Shown here: positions 21,863-33,939 of the stretch, in pieces
How positions within the stretch are numbered: the first letter of the stretch is position 1
Layout of the letters: each line of letters starts with the position of its first letter
Assembly: GCA_022592435.1 (NCBI GenBank)
Contig: JABYQS010000002.1
Location: 558,001-622,000 of the forward strand
Length of the DNA stretch: 64,000 nt
Direction of reading: 5' to 3'
From: Cerioporus squamosus
Taxonomy: Eukaryota; Basidiomycota; Agaricomycetes; Polyporales; Polyporaceae
Notes under the pieces: model-generated
Told to the model about the DNA's origin: nothing
Databases searched by the model: none
Seen by the model: the letters and a program-made list of their open reading frames with translations, nothing else
Program-made: the position numbers and the translations under genes

Positions 21863-23550
21863 ATGTCCAAGTTCGCGTCTCTCTGCGCTCTGCTCGCCAT
21901 CGTCCCCTCCCTGGCTTACGCCCAGGCTCCCGTCTACGGGCAGTGCGGCGGTATCGGCTGGTGTGAGTACCATGGACGGAGCTGCTTGTAAAACACATTA
22001 CTGACACTCTTGCATCTACTCTAGCTGGTGCTACCACCTGTGTATCTGGATCCGTTTGCACCAAGCAAAACGACTACTACTCGCAATGCATGTAAGTCTA
22101 TATCATTGTGATACTCCTGCTAGCATGATGCTCATAGGTTGTCGTGCAGTCCTGGCGCCGCGAGCTCGGCACCGTCTTCCACTCCCCCGACTACGACAGC
22201 ACCCTCGTCCACTCCCGTCAGCACTCCGCCAACAAGCACCACCAGCGGCGGTAGCGCCCCCTCTACCACCCCGGCTGCTGGCAACCCTTTCGTCGGCGTC
22301 ACGGTAAGTCGACGATACTTGCAACACATTGAGTGTATGATGCTGATCTGTCTTCTCGATAGCCCTTCCTCAGTCCTTACTACGCTGCTGAGGTCGCCGC
22401 GGCTGCAGATGCCATCACCGACTCTTCTCTGAAGTCGAAGGCTGCGAGCGTTGCCAACATCCCGACATTCACCTGGCTCGACTCCGTCTCGAAGGTACCC
22501 GACCTCGGCACGTACCTCTCGGACGCCTCTGCTCTCCAGAAGAGCTCCGGCACGAAGCAGCTCGTGCAGATCGTCGTCTACGACCTGCCCGACCGTGACT
22601 GCGCGGCTAAGGCTTCGAACGGCGAGTTCAGCATCGCGGACGGCGGCCAGGCGAAGTACTACGACTACATTGACCAGATCGTCGCGCAAATCAAGAAGTT
22701 CCCCGACGTCCGCGTCGTCGCCGTGATCGAGCCCGACTCACTCGCAAACCTCGTCACGAACCTGAACGTCCAGAAGTGCGCAAACGCGCAGACCACCTAC
22801 AAGGCGTGCGTCACCTATGCCCTCAACCAGCTCGCCTCCGTCGGCGTGTACATGTACATGGATGCCGGCCACGCCGGCTGGCTCGGCTGGCCCGCCAACA
22901 TCCAGCCCGCTGCGCAGCTGTTCGCCTCGATGTACAAGAGCGCGAACTCGTCGTCCTTCGTCCGCGGTCTCGCCACCAGTAAGCCTCTCCTTACCCTTTG
23001 TGCCCCCGCGAGTAGTGAGACTCACGTTGATCTCACAGACGTTGCAAACTACAACGCCCTCAGCGCGGCCTCGCCCGACCCGATCACCCAGGGCGACCCG
23101 AACTACGACGAGCTGCACTACATCAACGCGCTCGGCCCCATGCTGGCACAGCAGGGCTTCCCCGCCCAGTTCGTCGTCGACCAGGGCCGCTCCGGCCAGC
23201 AGAACCTCCGCCAGCAATGGGGCGACTGGTGCAACATCAAGGGCGCCGGCTTCGGCACCCGCCCGACGACCAACACCGGCTCTTCGCTCATCGACGCCAT
23301 CGTCTGGGTCAAGCCCGGAGGAGAGTCCGACGGTACCTCGAACAGCTCTTCGCCCCGCTTCGACAGCACGTGCTCACTGGTGCGTTCCCGTCCCCCTCCC
23401 TCCCTCTCTGTCTCCTCTATTTTTGTTTGTGCTGCTGCTGACATGATTCCCATCGTGCAGTCTGATGCCACCCAGCCCGCGCCCGAGGCTGGTACCTGGT
23501 TCCAGACATACTTCGAGACCCTCGTCTCGAAGGCGAACCCGCCGCTGTAA
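21863..23550 (+). CDS. GH6 cellobiohydrolase II with N-terminal CBM1
   Basis: The six exons 21863-21962, 22025-22091, 22150-22303, 22363-22978, 23039-23379 and 23461-23550 total 1,368 nt (455 residues) in one frame. Order: signal peptide (ALLAIVPSLAYAQ), cellulose-binding CBM1 (VYGQCGGIGWSGATTC to NDYYSQC), a Ser/Thr/Pro linker of about 40 residues, then the GH6 catalytic domain. The proton-relay Asp is in YDLPDRDCAA and the catalytic acid Asp in VIEPDSLANL. GHAGWLGWPAN, FVVDQGRSG, WGDWCN and WVKPGGESDGTS line the tunnel. The enzyme releases cellobiose from the non-reducing ends of cellulose. The Ser after PGGE is, from memory of Trichoderma Cel6A, a Cys in some homologues. The third exon start gives QCIPGAAS; an alternative AG 13 nt upstream would alter one linker junction. 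Confidence 0.96.
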
Positions 23551-24108
23551 AAGCCTCCCTGGTGTATCGATGGTAGACCGCTGTATCCATGTGTACTGTA
23601 TCTCTTCTCAAAATCTAGGTCTTTCTTTCTCTTCTCGTTCCTGTGCTGGCTGTTCGCAGTCTGGTGGACGCGACTGAGAGATCTCACACGAGGTAGCCCT
23701 GTGTGGGCGTGGGTGGAATTCATCCTCAAGATATCCGCCAACCGCGCAGGCCATGATACTCATGCGGATGCCATCTCAACACTACGTTCCCAAGCTGTAA
23801 ATGCGGATAGACGGAGCGCAGACTCGCGAGACGGATATCGAAAGACCGAGCATTATACTGGATTCCGCAAGCAGTGCATATGATACACGGAGAATCATCC
23901 AGACGATGATACACTACGATAGTAAATATATGTAACTAACTGTTCATCATACGCAGTGGGCCTGCGGGCGGGAGAAGAGAGCCCACGACCGCTGTAGCCA
24001 CAGCGTCTGGCAATGGCATAGCAAGAATGCTTATGATACACCGCCCAAAATCGCCCATCGGCCACCGAACAACCAAGAAATCCTATCTGCGAGGATAGTG
24101 TCGAGTAC
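23551..24108. other. Intergenic, convergent 3' ends
   Basis: The 3' flanks of the cellulase (+) and NFS1 (-). A/T-richer stretches around 23,910-23,940 may be poly(A) regions. Nothing else was recognised. Confidence 0.5.
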
Positions 24109-26076
24109 TTAGTGTTGGGACCAGTCGATGGAGTTGATGTCGATGCCCTCCTGCACCATTTCCCACAGCGGACTGGAGGAAGAGCGGGTCAGCGGGATAC
24201 GACGCAACGCGGAACGGACGCAACGAACCTCATATCACGCAATTTTTGGACGACAGCAACAATCTTGTCGACTACGTAGTCGATCTCGGCTTCGGTGGTG
24301 AAGCGGCCGATACCGAATCGTAACGACGAGTGCGCCATGTCCTCTGCCGCGCCAAGTGCGCGCAGGACATATGATGGCTCAAGCGAGGCGGAGGTGCATG
24401 CACTGCCGGAGGACAGCGCAATATCCTAGTGGGGTAAAGATGAGGATGGTATAGAACGGCATGAGATGAGCGTCCATACCTTCAGAGCCATCAGCAGACT
24501 CTCGCCCTCGACGTAAGAGAAGCTAAGATTGACGCATCCGGGGTACCCATTGGGGTCACCATTGCGCACGACGTGTTCGACGCGCGAGTTGATGCTGTTG
24601 ATGAGGCGGTCGGACAGCTCCTTCACCCGAGCATGATCCCTCTGTTCAAGATATGTCAGCGAACCGTGTATGACAAAACTGGGGCAGGCTGCAACACTCA
24701 GTACCCCTGCACGCGCGATCATGGCAAAGCTGGCGGTTCTGCCTGCAATGCAAGCGACACACCACGATGCTCCCACATGGATATATGCGGTTGTGCGTGG
24801 AAGGTATCATCAACGCAGCCTGTAAAGAGTAGTACTCACCGCCATCTCCTGCTTCGCGATCCGTGCAGCCTCGCCTATGCCGACCACCAACGCGGTTGGT
24901 AGGGTACCACTCCGCAGGCCGCGCTCCTGTCCACCGCCGCTCAAGATGGGCTCCAGACGGACACGCGGTCTCCGCCTGACATACGCAGCTCCGATACCCT
25001 TCGGTCCGTAGAGCTTGTGACCGGATATGCTCATGAGGTCGACGTTCATCTCGTTCACATCAATCGGGATCTTGCCTGCGGCCTGAGCGCCGTCGGTGTG
25101 GAAGTAAACGCCGCGGTGCTTCCGCACTATGGCCCCAATCTCCTTGATAGGCTGGATGACGCCGGTCTCGTTGTTCACGGTCATAATCGAAACCAAGGAA
25201 GTGTCGGGGCGAATGGCGGCCTCAAGCTCTGCAAGGTCGATGATGCCATTACGCTGGACGGGGAGGTACGTCACATCGAAACCTTCCTCCTGAAGCTTGC
25301 GGCAAGAGTCGAGCACACACTTGTGCTCCTGTCATGGGTTGAGTAAATCGCCGTGCCGAACAAAGTGGGAGATACGCACGGTCTGAGTTGTGATGATGTG
25401 CTTTTTTCTGTCCTTGTGGAAGCGGGCAACACCCTTGATGGCCATGTTGTTTGTCTCGGTCGCACCAGAGGTGAAAACGACGTCTTTGGGCTCAGCGCCA
25501 ATGAGGTCGGCGACGTGCTATACGGCGGTTAGCCTTGCAGAAGCCATATCACGCGATACTGCACATACCTTGCGCGCGTCCTCAACAGCCTTCTCTGCCT
25601 CCCATCCATACGCATGCGTCCTACTGTGTGGGTTGCCGTATTGGTCGGTGAGGTACGGGAGCATGGCGTCCAATACTCTCGGGTCAACGGGAGTGGTGGC
25701 CTTGAGGATATGTCAGACGACTATATACCACTGCCAGCTTTGTGTCACTGACCTGCATGTCCAGGTAAATCGGGCGGGCTTTCTCAGAAACACCGCCCTC
25801 ACGGCGTGAGGCTTCAAGCTTGAAGCCGAACATGTCTGTAACTGGCTCAGTTCTGTCTGGTGACGAACAAACGGGGAAAGTGTACTGACCGACTCGCGGT
25901 GAGAACGCCGTGTCCTCTTGGTATGACGAGGGGACGTCGACTACGCTGGCCCGGTCGGCACCCGAGGGCTGGACGAAAGCCCTGCGTGCATCCTTGATCG
26001 TCGCGCGCGAGACGGTCGAGCGGAGGGCAGAACGGCAGAGAGCCTTTCCGGACTTTGTTGAGACTCGCGACAACAT
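24109..26076 (-). CDS. NFS1: Mitochondrial cysteine desulfurase
   Basis: The ATG is at 26076 and the stop at 24109, with about seven exons. The N-terminus [20 protein letters not shown] is rich in Arg/Ser without acids, a typical mitochondrial presequence. The class-V aminotransferase core is complete: [56 protein letters not shown] and [14 protein letters not shown]. The PLP-binding Lys is in [26 protein letters not shown] and the persulfide-carrying Cys loop [13 protein letters not shown] follow, ending in [13 protein letters not shown]1 takes sulfur from cysteine for Fe-S cluster assembly and tRNA thiolation. It is divergent with the SR-protein gene (318 bp). Confidence 0.95.
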
Positions 26077-26394
26077 GGTGGACGGTGGACAAGAAGGCGG
26101 GTTATCAGATAACTCTAGCGGCCACTCACTACTTACGCCCTTCAGTCAGCACCCACTACGACCCGGCGTAAGTCACGGGAGATGAGGAATGCTTCCGGCA
26201 GCCCACGAGCCAATCACAGCCCGACCCACGTCCCAGCCTATCCCGCTCTGTGCCCCAGCGCCGGCCCCAGTTGCCGTTTTCGGAGCCAATCAGGATCCAG
26301 CGGCACCCGTGTCCCGCGCACGGACCACGCTGCGAACTCAACGTCCTCGCCTCGGTGCCACCACGCTCTTCCACCCCCCTCTGCTCTCCCCACC
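26077..26394. promoter_or_regulatory. Divergent promoter region NFS1/SR protein
   Basis: 318 bp between start codons. It contains a C/T-rich stretch directly before the SR-protein ATG (about 26,365-26,394), as often seen at start sites of highly expressed fungal genes. No TATA box was seen. Confidence 0.5.
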
Positions 26395-27702
26395 ATGGCC
26401 CGTCGTCTCTACCTTGGCAGTACGTCCTCGCCGTCGCTCGCGGTGTGCTCATTCATGCTCATCGCCTCCCAGAGCTTCCCCCAGATGCCCGTTCCGAGGA
26501 CGTCCAAAAATTCTTCGACGGCTACGGTCGCATCGTTGATTGTCGTGTCATGACCGGTGGGTATCTGCCCTGATGTCGCTGGAATCCTCATTCATCGTCT
26601 TCATTGTGCCAGGCTTCGGCTTTGTCGAGTTCGAGAGCTCTCGCGACGCCGAGGACGCCATGCAGCATTTCAACGGCAAGAGCTTCATGGGCGCCAAGTA
26701 TGCCGCTGTTTCAGGATACCCCACGTTCACGGCGCTAACCGTCTCCCCAGCATCGTCGTGGAGTTTGCCAAGGAAACTCGTCCCCGCAGGGACCCATTCG
26801 ACGCAGACCGTGCCGCCCGCTCCCGTCGTCCTCCTGGGCATAGGCTGATTGTTTCTGGTATCTCGCGTGACACCAGCTGGCAGGTACGTCTTTTCTTTCC
26901 GTGTGGTCTCCGTAGGTCCGGCCTCTCCATGGACAAACTCCCGGTCGCTACCACCGTTTACCCTACTTGGACCCGGAACTCAACCATCGCCTCCCAACTA
27001 GGACTTGAAGGACTTCGGTCGTGAGGCCGGCAGTGTCTCCTACGCGGACATCGACCGTGACGCTCCCGGTGAAGGGTTAGCCAATCTGATCATGTTTGCG
27101 GCTGCAATTATTGACAACATCGCAGTATCCTAGAATACCTTTCCCGTGAGGATGCCGAGCGCGCTGTCAAGGAGCTGGATGGACGTGACCTCCGCGGTCA
27201 GCCCGTCCGTGTTGCCATGGATCGTGAGGTTAGTCCTCGACGCTGGCAATGGTGCGAGTACATCTGGCTCATCCCTCTTCCACAGCGTGCTGGAGGCGAT
27301 GACCATCGCCGTGAACCTCGTCGTGATGACCGTCGTGATGATCGTTACGCTCGGGATGACCGCTACGCCAGGGACGACCGTTACGCCCGGGATGACCGCC
27401 CTCCCAGAGATGACCGTGGCTACCGCAGGGAACGCTCCAGGTCGCCCCCTCGCCGCACTGAGGTCGATGATCGTCGCCCCCCCAGGTCTCCACCTCCCCG
27501 GAGGGATGATGATAGAAGGCCTGCAGGGTACGATGACCGGCGAGGTGGCTATGATGACCGCAGAGGCCCTGATCCTTACTATGACCGCCGCAGGGACGAT
27601 GTCGACAGACGCAGGGACGATCGCCGTCGGGACGAGAGGGACGATCGCTACGATGACAGGCCCCCGAGGCACACCAACGGGGATAGCGGATGGGCGCGCT
27701 GA
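26395..27702 (+). CDS. SR-type splicing factor with two RRMs
   Basis: The seven exons 26395-26419, 26473-26556, 26613-26697, 26751-26883, 27002-27075, 27126-27228 and 27286-27702 sum to 921 nt (306 residues). RRM1 has RLYLGKLPPDARSEDV (RNP2) and GFGFVEFESSRDAEDA (RNP1). The second is a pseudo-RRM with SWQDLKDFGREAG, the SWQDLKD signature of SR proteins such as SRSF1 and fission-yeast Srp2. The C-terminus is a long Arg/Asp-rich domain with RYARDD repeats and an RSRSPPRR core, ending HTNGDSGWAR. Such proteins bind exonic enhancers and help recruit the spliceosome; the RS part is phosphorylated by SR kinases. Acidic RD/RDD repeats, rather than pure RS, dominate here. Confidence 0.92.
27343..27396 (+). 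repeat. Three 18-bp tandem units inside the SR-protein gene
   Basis: Three consecutive 18-bp units (27343-27360, 27361-27378, 27379-27396), each encoding RYARDD, differ only at synonymous positions. Selection has kept the peptide while the third bases drifted. Looser RDD units continue on both sides. Confidence 0.75.
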
Positions 27703-28353
27703 GTTGGCCAAGTGGTTTTCCGGATGGCATCCGTTGCCGTTGTGGCCCGCGAAATGGTTTCCCGAATGGCGTCGTGGACTTCCTCTCTCCCGCTTCGCTT
27801 CGAATAGGTTCTTGCTGTATGGAAAGGAGTCGTGTATCGAGCTCGAAGGATATCCCGCGATCGTGTAACCCCCGATTCCATGGCGCCTGGCCTCCGATAG
27901 GGGCTCTGTTCCTTCCCCCTGGTGCTTGCGGACTTCCCCAGGTATCAGTCGCTGGCTACTCGTTTGGCTTCAAGACCTGTCGTTGGCCTCGTTGAAGGGA
28001 CGTTGGGTGCGGTGGTCCGACCAACGGTCCCCGTCCGGACACTGGTGCTCAGAAGATTTCGCTTATCGGAGTTGCTGAAGGCGCTCTCGGGCTGGGCCGA
28101 CCGCCTCACCTTCGGACGTCGGGTTCTGTGGGCGTATGTGGGCGTACAATCGCCCGTGCGAAAAGGCTACTTGGCTTCAAGCAAGGCTTCTAGCGGTCCC
28201 CGCGCTTCTTCGATGACATCTTCGCTATCGATATCGTATCGCAGGGTCGAAAGGCGGGTGGTTCGGGAAGTGGTGAGTCAAGTCTTCTCCGCAACGTAGC
28301 TCTTCTCTTGCCCATGTACAATACAATTTGTCCAATACATTGTTGCGTTGCTC
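27703..28353. other. Intergenic, convergent 3' ends
   Basis: About 650 bp with the 3' flanks of the SR-protein gene (+) and TBCE (-). The largest open frame (27922-28299, +) has no conserved words and no splice support, so I do not call it. Confidence 0.45.
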
Positions 28354-31300
28354 TCAATTATTTACGAGTACAAACTGCGTGTCTTCATCTACTCCCCAAT
28401 ATGCGAGGTCTCGACCGGCGAAGTCTTCATCCAACTCGACAAAATGGCCGTCTGGGAGCACCATCCACAGCCGGACTGAGCCCTGCCGTGCTTTCGGGAT
28501 CTTGAACGACTTGATGAGCTTCATCCGCAACGTGCGGACCGACATTGTCGACAGGACGCGGAGAGTCAGCTCGGACTTGCATTGCCCCAGGTAGCTTGCG
28601 CTCTCGTTCGGAGAGAGACTGGCGGGCGGAGGGGAGGTCCCGTGATAGATGCGGATGGCTATGGTGTGCGGTGAGTGAGCGAATGATCAGTTTGAGTTAT
28701 GTGCTCGGAGAAGAACACGGATCGCTCGAAGGAAGCGACGATCTGACCGCACGAAGGGAACGGGCGGGAGATGCGATGATCATCGGAAAAGCGGGTAGGG
28801 AATGGGAGAGTACAGGACGGAGGAAACAAGAACGAGAACAAGGGTGAAAATGTGATGATGGCTGGACTGCGCACGTACTGGTGAGGCGGTTGCTAAGCGT
28901 GTCCTGGGCCTCCGGGGCTGATGGTGCACCCGTGACTCCGTGTTCTGGTCAAAGTCGCGTCCCGTTCGGCAAGTCGGAAGTACAGAGCCGAGAGTTGCGT
29001 GTTCGTTGTGGGCGGGCGTACGCGTGTCCCGGAACGGGAACGCAAGCGCAACGCAGGAGGAAAGCGATCCGTGTGGGGCGGATGCAAATGCACGGCATGG
29101 GAGAGGCAAGATCAGTATCGCACTGTTCCGCCGGGGAGCAGAGAGCGGTGCCATGTGTGAGGGAGGTGATTGTGTCGAGATGACGCACTGGTGCATAGGG
29201 CCTCCCACTGGGGGTGGGCTGCGCATTTCTCGTCATCTGAGGTGAAGGTTTGTTTCGAGATGTACGAGAGGTATAGCAGCTCGTTATCTGTGCGCTCGCG
29301 CATCGAGATCTGGAATAGAAAGAATGAACCACACCGTCAGCAACTGCGGTGCGTAGCTATACTCGCGTCGCGTGTCATGCGCACATAACCGAGCCATAAT
29401 GCAGTAATCGTCAGGGACGATGCAGCACAGAGCGGCAATGTATAGCGCCTAGTACATTGACATAGGAGATGGCCGAGAACGAGGACGTACCGCAGTACCA
29501 TCAAGAGATTTGAGCGACGGGATCTTTGCGACGGTGAACGCACGGGCATAGCTCGCGTGGCTAGGGTCTGTCACCCAGATGCGATTCGAAAGCCGTACGG
29601 CGCACATAGTCGAGATGCGTGGTTGAGTGGCCAGATCCGAAGCAAAGGCGTCATATTGGCAAAAGGCAAAGTCAGCAGTGTCATCATCAGTTTGCGCGCG
29701 AGACAGATAGATGTATGCATGTCAATGTACTAGAGCTGTCGGGCGCACAGAGCCACACGCAGTGCAGCTTCTCACGCGATGATGATCGAGGAGCACCCAA
29801 GGACTCGCGCGGGCTCTTGGGTCCCATGTCGGCGTGGATCTGGGACGGACTCACTCACCGTCTATCAGGGGATTGCCCGCGAGCGTGAGCGACTCAAGCT
29901 CCGGACACCAGTGCTGGAGCATGTCAATGTCGTACCACGTCGCAATGCGATTGAAAGCGAGCGCAAGATGCTTGATACCGCGGAGGGGCGAGAGGGATAC
30001 GGTTTCTTCCCGTTCGGATGCCCCTTCATTGAGTGGAAGAGGTTCGATCTTGGCGACAGCGTTGGAGGTTAGAATGAGCCTCTGCAGCCTGTCGTCTGAT
30101 CGTCAGCCCGACAAGGACGGGAGATAAGATGAGCAATACGAACCCGGACAGATTGTGCGTGGCGGAGTTGATGTTCTGAAAGCTGTCCAGCTCGTTACTA
30201 TCCAGGTTCACGGTCTGCACAGTCGTGTTCGTGGACCATGTGCTCTGAGACGGTCGGTCCGAACTGAGAGTCTTCATACGGTTGTATCCGAGCTCCACGG
30301 CCTTGAGGGTGGGCATGTGCGGTAGCAAAATCTGGAACTCAGCCCAACTTATCAGCGTCGAGCTGAGCTGAATTTCCTCCAAGCGATGAAACGCAGAGGC
30401 ATTCAGCTGCGAACTTTCCGGTGAAATCAGTCGATTTGAGCTGCGGCAGTCCCGGGTATGTTAGCGCTAATGTCCATGAAAGCTTCGCAAGTGACTGACT
30501 TGAGGGACAAGCTTCGGAGGTTCTGTAACTCGATCGTAATCGCAGCAACGGTTTCCCAGTTCGCAATAAGGTTCTTTGAGAGATCCAGACCCCGAATGCC
30601 TATCACATCGAAGTGAGTCAGCGATCAAGATCTCGCGGGTGATCATCGAACGCTATGATATATGTATTATTTGCCCTGTTCTGCTACATGAGAAGGAGAC
30701 AAAATTGCAGAGCATGACGAAACAATTGCAATAGACAGATGGCGCCGTCTCTAGATAGACTTGTTCATTCATAAGGGTAGCTGATAGATAGCACCTCACA
30801 CACGTGTGGACAACGCTGCGACAGTCGGGGGATACACCGACATACTAAGCGACGACTTTCCGCGAGTCGATAGGTTGCAGACTGATGGCGTGTACGATGA
30901 CATGATAAAGTCCTCGGAGGCGTAACCAGAGCCAGAGCATCACATCCGTTGCATCTGCGCCTGACATTGACTCTAGTATGCATCGCAGTGCGCAGGCCCT
31001 GGAAGCACACCCTGAGATGTCAAGGTTAAGATACACGGCAGCAATGCTCACAGCCACCGGATATTATAAGATGGTTAAAGCTCCGCCGCCAGTCTAAGTC
31101 TAAGCCTTACTCGGGTAACACTCATTGTTACCTGGGCAGATAACCACAAGATGAAACGCAGGGCTACAGCTGACTCGCCGAGAAGACCGAGCGCGGAAGA
31201 TCTCCTGTTAGAGTCCACGACGTACCTGGACAAGTTCGACCTATTTCGCCTGGCGGATCGGCCCTTGAGACCGACTCGTTGTCGAGACTGACTTCCCGGA

Positions 31301-31746
31301 GCCTCTCTAGCCGTGCCAGGTTGTTCCTGATCTTGTCCAGTCCCACAGCTTCCACCTCGACCGCGCCGCCGGAGGAGCCCAGGATGACCTTCTCAAGTGA
31401 GTCGCTTCCGTGGGGGATCTCAATGTATTTCGCGGTGAGAGCGTGCAGGAAGGTCACGCCATAGGAGAGTCCAGCTGCGGTGGGCCGGATGAAAGATCCG
31501 CTATTCGGGACGCTGTGAGGATTGTGAGGAACACAGCATGGACCAGCCAGTGAACGTACAGTCTCACAGACAGGTAAAGTATCGCTTTCCATCCTTGACG
31601 CCATCGTGCTTTCCGCGCTTTGGGTCGTCCCATTCCACGCCGAGCCATACGCCTTGTGTTCCGTCGACAGACCCGACATATCTGACTGTGCCCAGGGTGC
31701 CGGAGTGGCTGATGCGGGTGCCCACCGTGGGCAGGCTGGATGCCAT
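28354..31746 (-). CDS. Tubulin-folding cofactor E
   Basis: The gene starts at 31746 (MASSLPTVGTRISHSG). Domain order: CAP-Gly domain (GTVRYVGSVDGTQGVWLGVEWDD, shown in part by GVWLGVEWDDPKRGKHDG), leucine-rich repeats (IRGLDLSKNLIANWE, LPHMPTLKAVELGYNRM, GIKHLALAFNRIATW, CPELESLTLAGNPLI), the conserved RERTDNELLYLSYI block, and a C-terminal ubiquitin-like domain (TLRVLSTMSVRTLRMK to WGVDEDTQFVLVNN). Cofactor E works with cofactors C and D to assemble the alpha/beta-tubulin dimer. One intron (30600-31225, 626 nt) is about ten times the local norm. Another near the 3' end is about 245 nt. All other joins keep the frame. It is divergent from the HIBCH gene. Confidence 0.9.
31114..31132. repeat. 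Small hairpin inside the long TBCE intron
   Basis: GGTAACA, loop CTCAT, TGTTACC: perfect 7-bp arms about 100 bp inside the donor end of the 626-nt intron. It could be chance, a footprint of an inserted element or a structure that shortens the effective intron length. Confidence 0.35.
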
Positions 31747-32045
31747 CGAGGACGACGTTCACAGCAGCTAGCTATTCACCAGGCTCCGAGGCGAGTCCGA
31801 TGATGAGCGTACAGATGAAAGCAGTCGGAAGTGAGCTGAGGAGGCGGCAGAGAGGCAGCAATATCCGCGACCGCACAGGCGCGCTCAGCACGCGGGCCGT
31901 GTACAATCGCTAGGCGCGGTGCGCGTCACCTGCTTCCCACCGCCGACTCGGATTTCCGCCCCCGCCCGCCTGCTCTTCCTCCTGTCCATCGACGGGACGC
32001 GCAACAACCAGCCAGATGTACGCACGGCATGTCTGTCTGAGAACC
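31747..32045. promoter_or_regulatory. Divergent promoter region TBCE/HIBCH
   Basis: 299 bp between the TBCE start and the chosen HIBCH start. No TATA box was seen. It carries the upstream elements of both genes. Confidence 0.45.
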
Positions 32046-33852
32046 ATGTCTCGTCCCACCGCCTCCGCAGCCCAGCGCACAGCAGCGATCGGTCGTCACC
32101 TCATGTCCACCTCCACCGCCATCCCCAAGTCCCGCGTCGACGCCCCAGACGAGGCTCCAGTCCTCTTCGAGTCCAATGGCCCCGTCCGGACCTACATCCT
32201 GAACAGGCCAGCAAAGCTCAACGCGCTGAACGAGCCCATGCTCAATCTGCTCCGGCCACAGATCGAGGTAAGCTCACTACTGTTCCTGTTCATCGGCCTC
32301 CCATGAGAACTGTGGGCGCAGGAATGGTGTCAGGGCGAGCTGGCCAAGGTCATCGTTGGCCGCGGTGTCGGACGTGCGTTTTGCGCGGGCGGTGATGTGG
32401 AATGTGAGCGAGCTTCTATCCATCCCATTCCGGTGTATTGACTGGAGGCAGCCGTCGTGCTGGCCGCGAGCAAAGAGGAGACCCGGCCCCAGGCGATAGA
32501 CTTCTTCCATAGAGAGTGAGTTCATGGCCTCTCCGTTCGTTCGCGGGTCCTAATATGCATCTGATAGGTTCGAAATGGACTACATCCTCGCCGCGGTCCC
32601 AAAACCATACGTGGCCGTGATGGATGGCATAACGAGTATGTCTGATTGCCTGCCATGTAATACCGACGCGCGTGTTCTGACGATTGTGGTAGTGGGTGGA
32701 GGCGTCGGCCTGTCTATCAATGCTCAATTCAGAATCGCCACGGAGAAGACCGTCTTCGCAATGCCGGAGACCAAGATCGGCTACTGCCCCGACGTCGGAG
32801 CAAGTTACTTCCTCTCGCGGATAGACGGCGAAATTGGGACGTACCTTGCATTGACCGGTGACACAATAACTGGCCGGGCTGTCTAGTGAGCGTTGCACAT
32901 TTGATTTCCGACTACCCGGACTCTGAAGACGCCACCCACGCAGTGAGCACGGTTTCGCCACTCACTACATCCCTTCCAGGCGCATCCCCGCTCTGCTGGA
33001 GCGCCTTGCTGCGTTGGAGGAACCCACTTTCCAGATGATAAACGACCTTCTCGAGCAAGAGAGCTCCGAGTGGGAGTCGGACGAAGTTTCTTCGTCGTTC
33101 GTCGGTGCGAAACGCGAAGCCCTGGATTCGGCCTTCCGTCACAACAAAGTCGAGGAAATACTCGCCGAGCTCACGGAGATATCAAACAATCACCAAGATG
33201 AGGGTATCCGGGCTTGGGCTGCGAATACACTGAAGATGCTCGGAGACCGTAGCCCGACGAGCCTCAAGGTCTCCCTCACCGCCATCCGCAAGGGAAAGCC
33301 GATGAACCTCCTGGAGGCTTTACAGATGGAGATGAACATCGCGACCGCCTTCTGCGTAGGTGCTCGGACACTTCCTTCCATTTATTGACGACTGAAGCGG
33401 ATCTGCTTCAGAGTGGCGGCAGCCCAGACTTCCTCACCGGCGTGACCAGCGTGCTTATGAATAAGGAAAGGTCACGGCCAGCGTGGTCACCGGCACACCT
33501 TAACGAGGTCAACGATGAGGAGATACGCCAAACTTTCTTCTCCAAGTTTTCGCCGGAAAAAGAAACTGCCCCCAAGATTACGCCCCCTGCTTACCTGCCC
33601 CAGCCGAACCAGCTAGGGGATCCCATGCGGTATGCGCTGCCTACGGAGGCTGAGATCCGTTCCATGGTCGACGGCAGCCACCGCGACAGCGGCGCCACGG
33701 AGATCACGCTTGACGAGCTGTTAGCGAAGTTCGACCGTGCTCGCGGCCGTAAGCCCGGCATGCGCGAGAAAATCCTGGAGGTTGTGCAGCGCAAATGTGT
33801 TTCGGAGCAGGACAAGCACATGGACAAGAGGTGGCTGAAGTGGAAACACTAA
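32046..33852 (+). CDS. Mitochondrial 3-hydroxyisobutyryl-CoA hydrolase
   Basis: The seven exons 32046-32267, 32322-32403, 32452-32515, 32568-32635, 32693-32885, 32944-33355 and 33412-33852 sum to 1,482 nt (493 residues). The N-terminus (MSRPTASAAQRTAAIGRHL) looks like a mitochondrial presequence. An in-frame ATG at 32016 would add ten residues. The crotonase core is clear: YILNRPAKLNALNEPML, GRAFCAGGDVE (oxyanion loop), DGITMGGGVGLS, then MPETKIGYCPDVGASYF with the catalytic Glu and Asp of HIBCH enzymes. The second half (SLKVSLTAIRKG, PAWSPAHLNEV) is typical of HIBCH/Ehd3, not of enoyl-CoA hydratase. It releases 3-hydroxyisobutyrate in valine breakdown. Confidence 0.92.
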
Positions 33853-33939
33853 TCATCCCTGCCATCCACGACCTCTCATTCCGCTGTCGCCGTGCATCTG
33901 ACCTACAACTGTATACGACGTCCTAATCCCATGTGCTCC

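Noticed and set aside
22132..23741. Several long open frames overlapping the cellulase gene on both strands
   Set aside because: High third-position GC of the cellulase leaves other frames open; only the GH6 frame has conserved motifs and splice sites.
27130..27868. Long Met/Thr-rich and Val/Ile-rich open frames on both strands over the SR-protein gene
   Set aside because: They are shadows of the Arg/Asp repeat; the RRM exons and splice sites fix the true frame.
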